From: Thiomicrorhabdus sp965603495
Lineage (GTDB): Bacteria > Pseudomonadota > Gammaproteobacteria > Thiomicrospirales > Thiomicrospiraceae
Direction of reading: 5' to 3'
Assembly (NCBI GenBank): GCA_965603495.1
Contig: CBFDDF010000003.1
Coordinates: 124,001 to 188,000 of the forward strand
Length of the DNA stretch: 64,000 bases
Shown here: positions 55,593-63,414 of the stretch, piece after piece
Position numbering within the stretch: position 1 is the stretch's first letter
Layout of the letters: every line of letters begins with the position of its first letter
Position numbers and translations under genes: made by a program
The notes under the pieces: model-generated
Databases searched by the model: none
The model's input: only the letters and a program-made list of their open reading frames with translations
What the model was told of the DNA's origin: nothing

Positions 55593-57239
55593 CTACTCCG
55601 GAGACTGCTCAAGAGGACGATCCAGCCAATCCAATACGATTTGCTCATCACTAAAAGGGGTTTTCACCCCTTGTATATCTTGATAGAGCTCATGCCCTTT
55701 GCCAGCAATGACGACAATATCTTCCGGTGACGCTTGAACTAATACTTCCTCAATCGCCAGTTGACGATCTGCTTGCTGTAACACCGCCTGCGGCTTTTTA
55801 AAACCACTGAAGATTTGTTGTCTTATCTGCTGAGAATTTTCAAAACGCGGATTATCATCGGTGACCATCACCTTATCTGCAATCTGTTCCGTGACAGCGG
55901 CCATCAACGGCCGTTTCCCCTGGTCGCGATCTCCACCACAGCCAAAGACAACCCATAATTGACCAGGCCTGGTCGCTTTCATTGAAGGTTTGACCGATGC
56001 TTGAGACTGATTAAGCCTGTCGTCACCAATCAAGTGTTGCTTCACAGCAAGCAACACTTGCTCAAGCGCATCAGGGGTATGTGCAAAGTCGACAATCACA
56101 GTCGCTGACGGCCTAGTAGATAACTGTTTTACGCGTTGCATTCGACCGGTCACCGACTGTAAATTTGCGACTTGTCTCTGTAAACTTAATCCCGCAAACC
56201 CCGCCACCCGACTGGCCAATAAAATAGCACAGGCGCAAAGGATGTTTTCGACATTAAAACTCCCTAAAAGAGGGGTCTCAACTTCTAAAGACTGACCTTG
56301 CGTATCTAAGATGAATGACAATCCATTTGTCTTTAACTGTAATTTTTTACACAGTAAATCAGCGTGCGAAACTTCAATTGGAATGCTCGCCGCTTGCTGT
56401 TCTCGATGACTGCAAGCGTAACTGAAAACCGAAGCTAACTTACCTGAGGTCGCTAAGGTTACACCGATCTCATCATTTAGATTTAGGATTTGATGTTTAG
56501 ACGTATAATCCGTAAATAATTTTTGTTTAGCGCGTTGATAGTGTTCAACCGAACCGTGAAAGTCCATATGATCTCGGGTGATTTGCGTTAACGCCACCGA
56601 TTCAAAAACAACCTGTTGGATGCGTCCTAACTCTAAAGCGTGGGATGAGACCTCCATCAAAACCCACTGGGCACCCAACGTGATAAATTCCGCCAACAGT
56701 CGATGGACACTCACGACATCTGGCGTAGTATTTAAAGTCGTTTGTAGGTCACTAAACAATCCATTGCCTAATGTACCGATTAAGGCCGTTCTCTGCCCTA
56801 ATCCCTCTAATAACTGTGCCGCATAAAATGCCGTAGAGGTTTTGCCGTTGGTGCCGGTAATGCCGACTACCTTAATACGTTTACTTGGTTGTTCATAAAA
56901 CCAGTGCGCTAATACCCCTAAATTATCAGCAAGATTGTCGACGACTAATACAACGCAATGTTGGGTAAGACTCGCATTATGGGCATTAATAAGGGTTTGT
57001 TCAACTTGATTTAGGACTCTATCAGAGATGACCAAGCCTGGTTGCTTTGTCAACACTGCCTGCAAATGATTCAAGCCATGTTGGCTACCGCCTTGCATGG
57101 CAATAAAGCCGTCGTTTTGCTGAATCGTGCGTGAATCTAAAGCAAGCTGATTAACAGCAAACTCTGTATAGCCAACAACGTGCAATTCCGTGAGCAAGCT
57201 TGTCTGTAAAAAAGTGGTTATTTCTGCAATGCTTTTCAT
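55593..57239 (-). CDS. murE: UDP-MurNAc-dipeptide--meso-diaminopimelate ligase
   Basis: Mur ligase adding the third residue of the stem peptide (548 aa, about 50 longer than usual). The ATP loop is VVGITGTNGKTSTAFY, and the substrate motif DNPR in VMVTDDNPRFE specifies meso-diaminopimelate rather than lysine. VIAGKGHELYQ is also conserved. Its ATG overlaps the ftsI stop by 4 bp. An exact palindrome (55962-55973, TRPG frame) and a one-mismatch copy (57031-57042, PGLV frame) lie in poorly conserved loops, and the first falls within an apparent insertion. Confidence 0.95.
   Translation of the reverse strand: MKSIAEITTFLQTSLLTELHVVGYTEFAVNQLALDSRTIQQNDGFIAMQGGSQHGLNHLQAVLTKQPGLVISDRVLNQVEQTLINAHNASLTQHCVVLVVDNLADNLGVLAHWFYEQPSKRIKVVGITGTNGKTSTAFYAAQLLEGLGQRTALIGTLGNGLFSDLQTTLNTTPDVVSVHRLLAEFITLGAQWVLMEVSSHALELGRIQQVVFESVALTQITRDHMDFHGSVEHYQRAKQKLFTDYTSKHQILNLNDEIGVTLATSGKLASVFSYACSHREQQAASIPIEVSHADLLCKKLQLKTNGLSFILDTQGQSLEVETPLLGSFNVENILCACAILLASRVAGFAGLSLQRQVANLQSVTGRMQRVKQLSTRPSATVIVDFAHTPDALEQVLLAVKQHLIGDDRLNQSQASVKPSMKATRPGQLWVVFGCGGDRDQGKRPLMAAVTEQIADKVMVTDDNPRFENSQQIRQQIFSGFKKPQAVLQQADRQLAIEEVLVQASPEDIVVIAGKGHELYQDIQGVKTPFSDEQIVLDWLDRPLEQSPE
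55962..55973. repeat. Palindrome ACCAGGCCTGGT, exact copy
   Basis: Exact copy in murE in the TRPG frame, extended to 14 bp (GACCAGGCCTGGTC). Confidence 0.9.
57031..57042. repeat. Palindrome variant ACCAAGCCTGGT (11/12)
   Basis: One mismatch, in murE, in the PGLV frame. Confidence 0.6.
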
Positions 57240-59188
57240 TTGCGCAGACCTCTAGAATTCAGTTCAATCATTTGATCAGGCGCAATATTTCTTAAACGTA
57301 ATGCTTCTTGCATGACTTCACTGAACACCGGCGCCGCTACCAAACCGCCATAATAAACCCCACGACTCGGTTCATTCACAGCGATCGCCATAATGAATTC
57401 AGGATTAGAGACAGGTACGATTCCGGCAAACACTGAGAGATAGCTATTTTCTTTATAGCCCCCCCTTTTAATTTTGTGTACTGTACCGGTTTTGCCCGCA
57501 ACCCGATAACCTGGAATTTGTGCTTTGGGCGCCGTGCCTTTCTTAGAGACGGCTGCTTCCATCATCTTTAGCACTTCAAACGCCACGTCTGGCTTGACCA
57601 ACTGCTCGCCTTGCGGTGCTTGTTCCAATTTAATCACACTTAAAGGCAGCATTCTGCCGTGATTAGAAAACAGTAAATAGGAGTGCGCTAAGTTCAGCAA
57701 ATTTATATTAAAACCATATCCGTACGAACTTGAGACCTGATCGATATCCTGCCACTCTGAAGTCGGCTTTAGGTAACCCATCGCTTCACCCGGTAGAAAC
57801 AGCCCACTGTCTTGACCAAAACCAATCTCTGTCCAAAAATCATGTTGCTGCTCGGGGGTCAGTTTCAAGGCAATTTTTGAAACCCCGACATTACTCGATT
57901 TTTGCACAATGCCTATTGGTGTCAAAACGCCATTATTATGGGTATCGCTAATACGATTACCTTGCACACGAATTGAGCCAGGAGAAGTATCAATCTCGGT
58001 ATCCAACCCAATCAGCCCCAAGTCCAAAGCTCTGGCAATGACAAAGGGCTTCACCGTTGAGCCAGGTTCCAGAAGATCGCTGACCACGCGATTTCGCACA
58101 GCCGTGCCACTTCGCTGTTTAATGTCATTCGGATTGTAGCCCGGCAAACTCACCATGGAAAGTACTTCACCGGTTTTCGCATCGAGAATAATTGAACTCG
58201 CTGAAGTCGCTTGATGTTTAACCATCACGGCTTTCAAAGCACGATAAGCAAAATATTGAATATTTTGATCAATACTTAAGGTAATCGATTTACCAGGTTC
58301 AGAGGCGACAATATCTTTGACAAAATCGACTACATGGCCCGCGCGATCCTTAACAACTTGTTTCTTACCGGGCGTCCCTTTTAGCCAATCGTTATATGCT
58401 AACTCAACCCCCTCTTGTCCCTTATCATCAATATTGGTGAAACCTATTAGGTGGGCGCTACTCTCTCCAGACGAATAATACCGTTTGTACTCATCTTGGG
58501 TATAAACGCCAGTCAGATGCATCGACTCTATCTTTTTTGCTAAGTCCGGCACCATTGAACGCTTTAAATACATAAAGCGGCGTTGCGGGTAAGCACGAAT
58601 CTTACGAGCCAAACCATTTGTCGAAAGCCCGAGCACTTTCGCTAAACGGGCATAACTATATCGGTAGCGATCAACCAGCGCTTTATCGACCCAAACGGAA
58701 GGCAAGCGCTTATCCACCTGGATAGTTCGGCCGTCACTCTCAAAACTAATATCCACATACTTGGTATAGGTACCCGGCAGTTCAAGTTTCGCAATTTTGT
58801 CGATGATCCTCTTATCAGACACCTGCTGGATAAAACTGAGACGTTTATGTTTATTCGAATGAATGTATTGATTAAGCTGACTGTCCGTTAGATTCAGTAA
58901 CCCCAGAAACTTGATATACTTTTGCTCATGACTGACCATTTCTTTAGGATCAACCCACACGGCGGCCATTGGCGTACTTAAAGCCAATAATTCACCGTTA
59001 CGATCAAAGATATTGCCGCGCGACGCTGGAATCTCTATGGTTCTGATTTGTCGCTTGTCACCTTCACTTTGTAAGAAATCAGTCTTAATCACTTGAACGT
59101 AGAATGCTCGCCCAATGATCGCCATAAAACCCAACACTATGAGGAAAAAAACAACATTGTCTCTGCGCGTTTTTTTTGAATTATTCAC
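57236..59188 (-). CDS. ftsI: Septal peptidoglycan transpeptidase FtsI (PBP3)
   Basis: Class B penicillin-binding protein (650 aa) anchored by one N-terminal helix (about residues 13-33). It has the non-catalytic dimerisation domain, then the transpeptidase motifs: active serine in LLEPGSTVKPFV, SSN in VQKSSNVGVSK and KTG in RVAGKTGTVHK. It pairs with FtsW at the division septum. The gene overlaps ftsL by 8 bp and murE by 4 bp. It is slightly longer than the E. coli protein. Confidence 0.96.
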   Translation of the reverse strand: MNNSKKTRRDNVVFFLIVLGFMAIIGRAFYVQVIKTDFLQSEGDKRQIRTIEIPASRGNIFDRNGELLALSTPMAAVWVDPKEMVSHEQKYIKFLGLLNLTDSQLNQYIHSNKHKRLSFIQQVSDKRIIDKIAKLELPGTYTKYVDISFESDGRTIQVDKRLPSVWVDKALVDRYRYSYARLAKVLGLSTNGLARKIRAYPQRRFMYLKRSMVPDLAKKIESMHLTGVYTQDEYKRYYSSGESSAHLIGFTNIDDKGQEGVELAYNDWLKGTPGKKQVVKDRAGHVVDFVKDIVASEPGKSITLSIDQNIQYFAYRALKAVMVKHQATSASSIILDAKTGEVLSMVSLPGYNPNDIKQRSGTAVRNRVVSDLLEPGSTVKPFVIARALDLGLIGLDTEIDTSPGSIRVQGNRISDTHNNGVLTPIGIVQKSSNVGVSKIALKLTPEQQHDFWTEIGFGQDSGLFLPGEAMGYLKPTSEWQDIDQVSSSYGYGFNINLLNLAHSYLLFSNHGRMLPLSVIKLEQAPQGEQLVKPDVAFEVLKMMEAAVSKKGTAPKAQIPGYRVAGKTGTVHKIKRGGYKENSYLSVFAGIVPVSNPEFIMAIAVNEPSRGVYYGGLVAAPVFSEVMQEALRLRNIAPDQMIELNSRGLRK

Positions 59189-59549
59189 TCAGAACCTCTG
59201 GGGTCGCATGACCATCATCCACACCATCGTTAATAATTTCTTCAAAGAGATAAAGTGTTTCAAAATTGGATTTATCTGAGGTCATATTCAGCTGCGTTCT
59301 AGCAACTTGTTCAACTCTGGCAGGTGCTGTTAGGAATTTCTTTTCGAGCTGCAATCGTCCCCACTCTTCATGGGCGGTCACAGCCTCTTTTAAAGAGAGG
59401 TAATATTGCGTTTCTAAATGCCTAATCTCATGTTGCACGCGTACCACGCCAACCAAACTTGCCAAAACAAGCACGACGAGAATAAACAGAAAAAGCCCAC
59501 GCCACTTAAAACCATTTAAGTGGGTGGGCTTGGGGAATCTACTTAACAT
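59181..59549 (-). CDS. ftsL: Cell division protein FtsL
   Basis: Small bitopic division protein (122 aa) with a membrane helix at about residues 18-39 (LFLFILVVLVLASLVGVV) followed by a coiled-coil periplasmic segment and RVEQVARTQLNM, the conserved end region. It forms the FtsQLB complex. The position directly before ftsI is standard. The gene upstream is ftsZ instead of rsmH, which is not standard. Confidence 0.9.
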   Translation of the reverse strand: MLSRFPKPTHLNGFKWRGLFLFILVVLVLASLVGVVRVQHEIRHLETQYYLSLKEAVTAHEEWGRLQLEKKFLTAPARVEQVARTQLNMTSDKSNFETLYLFEEIINDGVDDGHATPEVLSE

Positions 59550-59665
59550 TTAGAACAGCACTCAGCAAGTCCTAGAGAAGCTCAAATTTAGGGGGAGCAA
59601 CTCCAGTAACTGGATGTCTCTTGGATCTGGACTTCAGCAAAACATGCTCCACCCAGAACACAAGA

Positions 59666-60910
59666 TCAATCCGCTTGACGGCGTAAGAAGGCTGGGATGT
59701 CTAAATAACTAGAGTTAGACATACTACCGACTGAACCACCGTTGACGACCATCTTAGGACGAACCACTTCTGGCTCAGAGGTAATCAACTCGGCCTGCTT
59801 CATCTCAGTAACAGGAGCAGGTTTTGCATCCGGTGCTGCTTGAAGCTTTGGCTGATCGGTTGCTTCAGTTGGCTCAGCCGCAACCTTCTGCTCAGTTTTA
59901 TTGGCTTGAACCGCTTGCAAATTTGGCTTCACTAACTCAGGCTTTCCCGAAGCCATTTCCGACAAACCCGTGGCAACAACAGTCACACGAATTTCATCCG
60001 TCATACTCTCATCAACTGATGTTCCGATAATGACACGAGCGTCTGGCGCTGCGACGGCATCGATAACATCACCAACTTCATTAAACTCACCTAAAGTAAA
60101 ATCTAAACCGCTGGTAATGTTAACCAATAAACCACGTGCTCCCGATACACAAATATCTTCTAGTAGCGGATTCGCGATCGCTTTCTGAGCCGCTTTAATC
60201 GCACGCTCATCACCAGTTGCATGACCCACACCCATCATTGCCATACCACGTTCGCCCATCACGGTACGCAGATCTTCAAAATCGACGTTAATCATCCCTG
60301 GACGAGTCACTAATTCAGAAATCCCCTGAACCGCTCCGTGTAGTACTTCGTTGGCATAATCAAATGCTTTAGCTAGAACGAAATCACGCCCTAACACTTT
60401 CAATAATTTATCATTCGGTACAGTGATTAGAGAGTCGACGTGTTGCGCTAACTCTTCAATCCCTGCATCAGCAGTCTTGTTACGGCGTTCAAAACTAAAT
60501 GGCTTACTCACAACACCCACCGTTAAGATGCCCATTTCACGTGCTGCTTGTGCAACCACTGGCGCAGACCCTGTACCCGTACCACCGCCCATACCGGCTG
60601 TGATAAAGACCATGTCAGTACCTTTCAACTGCTCTTTAATTTGTTCGATATCATCTTTAGCTGCTTGGCGACCACGCTCTGGGTCTGCCCCAGCACCTAG
60701 ACCACCCGCTCCAATCTGAATACAAGTCGCAACAGAAGAGTTCGCTAGCGCCTGTGCATCTGTATTTGCACAAATAAATTCAACGCCCTTTACATCAGAG
60801 CGAACCATATAATCAACTGCGTTACCACCACCACCGCCTAAACCGATGACTTTAATAACTGGCATTCCAGGCACCCGTGTAGGTGTAGTTTCTTTTCCAA
60901 CAAATTTCAT
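59666..60910 (-). CDS. ftsZ: Cell division protein FtsZ in an unusual position
   Basis: Tubulin-like GTPase (414 aa) that forms the division ring. It has IKVIGLGGGGGNAVDYM, the GTP-binding GGGTGTGSAPVVAQAA, the T7 loop region NVDFEDLRTVM, a variable linker of about 80 residues and an intact C-terminal peptide SYLDIPAFLRRQAD for FtsA/ZipA binding. All parts of a functional FtsZ are present. It sits between rsmH and ftsL, separated by 82 and 116 bp, while neighbouring dcw genes overlap or lie within 20 bp. The usual place is after ftsA, outside this window, so it may be the only copy moved or a second copy. Confidence 0.96.
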   Translation of the reverse strand: MKFVGKETTPTRVPGMPVIKVIGLGGGGGNAVDYMVRSDVKGVEFICANTDAQALANSSVATCIQIGAGGLGAGADPERGRQAAKDDIEQIKEQLKGTDMVFITAGMGGGTGTGSAPVVAQAAREMGILTVGVVSKPFSFERRNKTADAGIEELAQHVDSLITVPNDKLLKVLGRDFVLAKAFDYANEVLHGAVQGISELVTRPGMINVDFEDLRTVMGERGMAMMGVGHATGDERAIKAAQKAIANPLLEDICVSGARGLLVNITSGLDFTLGEFNEVGDVIDAVAAPDARVIIGTSVDESMTDEIRVTVVATGLSEMASGKPELVKPNLQAVQANKTEQKVAAEPTEATDQPKLQAAPDAKPAPVTEMKQAELITSEPEVVRPKMVVNGGSVGSMSNSSYLDIPAFLRRQAD

Positions 60911-60992
60911 GACGACGATTCCCCTTAATCAGCATGATAAACAACATAAATCTTAAAACTGGTTAAAGCCAAAGACTTAAACTTTACATTTT

Positions 60993-61925
60993 CTAAATTT
61001 TTTCGGCAACTCTCAGGACCGCACTACGCGATCTTGGGTTGATTTGACACTCTTCTTTACTCGGAAAAATAGGTTTACCTACTCTTCTTAATATCGGCTC
61101 CACCACTTCAATCAAAATAGGGGAATCCGGAAACAAATCTTTTATTTTGGATTGGTCACGAATAAAGACTTTTGCAATTCTGTCTTCTAAAGAGTGAAAG
61201 CTAATCACTGATAAACGTCCATCAGGTGCCAACACTTCCATGGAAGCTTCTAATACATTCTTTAAAACATCCAACTCGCGATTAACGGCAATTCTGATTG
61301 CCTGGAAAGTGCGGGTCGCTGGGTGTTTGTTTTTATCTACTTTGGGTGAGGCCTTCTTAACCAACTCTGCCAAATCCAACGTGGTGTTTAAAGCGCCTTT
61401 TGCAGACTCTTCTTTAATCACTCTGGCAATTCGACCTGAGAAACGCTCTTCACCATAATTTTGTAAAACTAACTTAAGTGTCTTTTCATCAACCTGCTCT
61501 AGCCACTCTTTGGCACTCAAACCTTCTTCTGGATTCATGCGCATATCCAACGGGCCTTCGCGCATAAAGCTAAAACCACGATCCGCATCATCCAATTGTG
61601 GAGATGAAACCCCCAAATCGAGCAACAGACCATCAATTTTTCCGACTAATCCACGGGCTTCACAGTAAGCAGTGATGTCTTCAAAGCTCCCGTACTGAAT
61701 CTCAAAGCGTGGATCTTTTATATGCTCATTCGCGTAAGCAATCGCTTCCGGGTCTTGATCAATGGCCAACAGATGACCATTTGGCCCTAGTCGCTCTAGA
61801 ATGGCACGGCTGTGACCACCGCGCCCAAAAGTGCCATCAATATAAAAACCGTCAGGTTTGATATTCAAACCGTCTAACGACTCTTTTAGTAAGACCGAGT
61901 AATGATTAAATTCTGATTCCGACAT
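60993..61925 (-). CDS. rsmH: 16S rRNA (cytosine1402-N4)-methyltransferase
   Basis: SAM-dependent methyltransferase (310 aa, formerly MraW) acting on C1402 of 16S rRNA. Features are HYSVLLKESLDGLNI, DGTFGRGGHSRAIL, LLDLGVSSPQLDDADRGFSF, MRMNPEEGLSA and ISFHSLEDRI near the C-terminus. It starts 11 bp after mraZ in the normal dcw order. Confidence 0.96.
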   Translation of the reverse strand: MSESEFNHYSVLLKESLDGLNIKPDGFYIDGTFGRGGHSRAILERLGPNGHLLAIDQDPEAIAYANEHIKDPRFEIQYGSFEDITAYCEARGLVGKIDGLLLDLGVSSPQLDDADRGFSFMREGPLDMRMNPEEGLSAKEWLEQVDEKTLKLVLQNYGEERFSGRIARVIKEESAKGALNTTLDLAELVKKASPKVDKNKHPATRTFQAIRIAVNRELDVLKNVLEASMEVLAPDGRLSVISFHSLEDRIAKVFIRDQSKIKDLFPDSPILIEVVEPILRRVGKPIFPSKEECQINPRSRSAVLRVAEKI

Positions 61926-61936
61926 TAATCTTTACC

Positions 61937-62395
61937 CTATAGACTTAAACTGGCTAATGACGGAGAAATCTCATTTGTCATTGCGGTATCTAACATCTCA
62001 GGACGACTCGCATCCCAAGCTTCTTGCGACCAAAGCTCAAATTTATTACCTTGGCCCAATAAAATAGCTGGCTTATCTATATTGGCGTGCTCTCTAAGCA
62101 GGCTTGGTAGTAGAATACGACCCTGAGAATCAATTTCCATCTCGGTCGCATGCCCCAACAATAGACGTTGGTATAAACGTGCTTGAGGATCAACGTTTGG
62201 CAAAGCCATCAACTTACGCTCAATGACCTCCCACTCATCTAAGGTGTAAATCAACAAACAAGGGCTGTGTAAATCAATGGTGGCGACCAGCTGATTGTCA
62301 CTGGCATCAGAAATCGCTTCACGATATTTTTTAGGCACAGCCATGCGCCCTTTAATATCGATATTGACCGAATTGATTCCTCTAAAAAAAAGCAT
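61937..62395 (-). CDS. mraZ: Transcriptional regulator MraZ
   Basis: AbrB-fold DNA-binding protein (152 aa) that represses its own dcw promoter. Two SpoVT/AbrB-like repeats are visible, INSVNIDIKGRMAVPKKYR and ATEMEIDSQGRILLPSLLR. The frame is open to 62428 but homology begins at MLFFRGINS, so ATG 62395 is chosen. Directly upstream are four GTGG boxes at 10-bp spacing that are almost certainly its own operator. Confidence 0.95.
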   Translation of the reverse strand: MLFFRGINSVNIDIKGRMAVPKKYREAISDASDNQLVATIDLHSPCLLIYTLDEWEVIERKLMALPNVDPQARLYQRLLLGHATEMEIDSQGRILLPSLLREHANIDKPAILLGQGNKFELWSQEAWDASRPEMLDTAMTNEISPSLASLSL

Positions 62396-62404
62396 GATGT
62401 TTTT

Positions 62405-62438
62405 CCACTTTTCGCCACTTTTTACCACTTGGCACCAC
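62405..62438 (-). promoter_or_regulatory. MraZ operator: four GTGG boxes at exact 10-bp spacing
   Basis: CCAC on plus (GTGG on minus) occurs at 62405, 62415, 62425 and 62435, one helical turn apart, between the -10 box and the mraZ start. The spacing matches known MraZ sites (TGGG or GTGG repeats every 10 bp), and the first box overlaps the -10 element. Confidence 0.85.
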
Positions 62439-62465
62439 TATATGACCAATAGACCCCACTGTCAA
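62437..62465 (-). promoter_or_regulatory. Sigma70 promoter of the dcw cluster
   Basis: Perfect TTGACA (62460-62465) and TATAGT (62437-62442) with a 17-bp spacer on the minus strand, about 42 bp before mraZ. The -10 region overlaps the first MraZ box, which fits autorepression. Confidence 0.8.
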
Positions 62466-62924
62466 CCTTGGAAATAGAGGTTTTCCATTACAAGACAACA
62501 ACTTAGAGCGGTTTTGACCATGCGGAACACCCAGGCCAATTTGATATTTTCCTCTTATATATCAATAAGATAAAAGCAATACAAAAACAATTTCTTAACA
62601 TAGTTCACCAAGACTTTGTCTTAAATTGAGTAAAATTACATATAAGAATTATCTAATATTAAACACTACATAGTGTTTACAAATAAAAACAAGCCACACT
62701 ATAGTGGGCGTTAAAAGCATATCAAAGCCTTTTAAATACAAAGTGGGGATTTTTTATTTTTTTTAAAGAAAAACGAAAATAAGGTGGGGATTTGAACCAT
62801 AAAATTAAAAACGGGGGTTTACTCATCTGCAACAGCGAACTGGTGTCGCTGAAGAAATAAGAAGATTTTCTAGGAGATTTGAAACTGAAGATGATTGAAC
62901 CATTCAATCAAAAGGAAAAAGGAA
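62466..62924. other. AT-rich gap between the dcw promoter and rnpB
   Basis: About 460 bp with no credible gene. It holds two related palindromes, AAACACTACATAGTGTTT (62661-62678) and CACTATAGTG (62697-62706), sharing CACTA/TAGTG half-sites. A T-rich stretch on the minus strand just after the RNase P RNA (near 62911-62925) may end that RNA. Confidence 0.4.
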
Positions 62925-63305
62925 AAGTGGGTCTATAAGCCGGGTTCTGTACTCTTGCGAGCGACAACCATTCATCTGGACTGACATCACTGCCAGCCTC
63001 AAGCAACCTACCCGGAAACTCCTGCGAGCAGCAGGTTGTAACTAAGACAAGCTTAGCCACGGCGTTTCCCTATTTGGTCTTGCACCGGATTGGGTTTTCA
63101 CTGCCACTTCTGTTACCAGAAGCGCGGTGCGCTCTTACCGCACCATTTCAACCTTACCTGTTCTCGCAAGCGAGTCATCGGCGGTGTATTTTCTGCTGCA
63201 CTGTCCGTCGGCTCTCACCGCCCAGCCGTTAGCTGGAATCCTGCTCTATGGTGCCCGGACTTTCCTCCGAGGTGTAAACACCCCCGCGGTTGCCCAACCC
63301 ACTTT
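62925..63305 (-). ncRNA. rnpB: RNase P RNA (class A)
   Basis: The catalytic RNA of ribonuclease P, which matures tRNA 5' ends. Read on minus it contains the conserved GAGGAAAGTCCGGGC near the 5' end, ACAGTGCAGCAGA, GGTAAGGTTGAAA, GGTGCGGTAAGAGCGCACCG, CCAAATAGG, the TCCGGGTAGG segment and the 3' AGAACCCGGCTTATAG. The ends pair as AGTGGGT with ACCCACT to form P1, which sets the boundaries to within a few bases. A possible -10 box TAATAT lies just upstream. Confidence 0.95.
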
Positions 63306-63398
63306 AGGTTGCGTATATTACGCGAAACTGATCTAAAAGGCTATTATCATTGGATTTATTCATCTAAACAGATTTATTGAAGGGGTATTTCAAAAGCT

Positions 63399-63410
63399 AC
63401 CAGGCCTGGT
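63399..63410. repeat. Palindrome ACCAGGCCTGGT, exact copy
   Basis: Exact copy 4 bp beyond the dacB stop codon. A weak T-rich stretch follows on the minus strand, so it may serve as a terminator stem. Confidence 0.9.
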
Positions 63411-63414
63411 GACT

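Noticed and set aside
62722..62907. 61-codon frame between mraZ and rnpB
   Set aside because: Low-complexity AT-rich translation, no ribosome binding site, adjacent to the 3' end of RNase P RNA.
63090..63380. Open frames on plus over the RNase P RNA
   Set aside because: They are antisense to a clearly recognised structured RNA and have no protein features.
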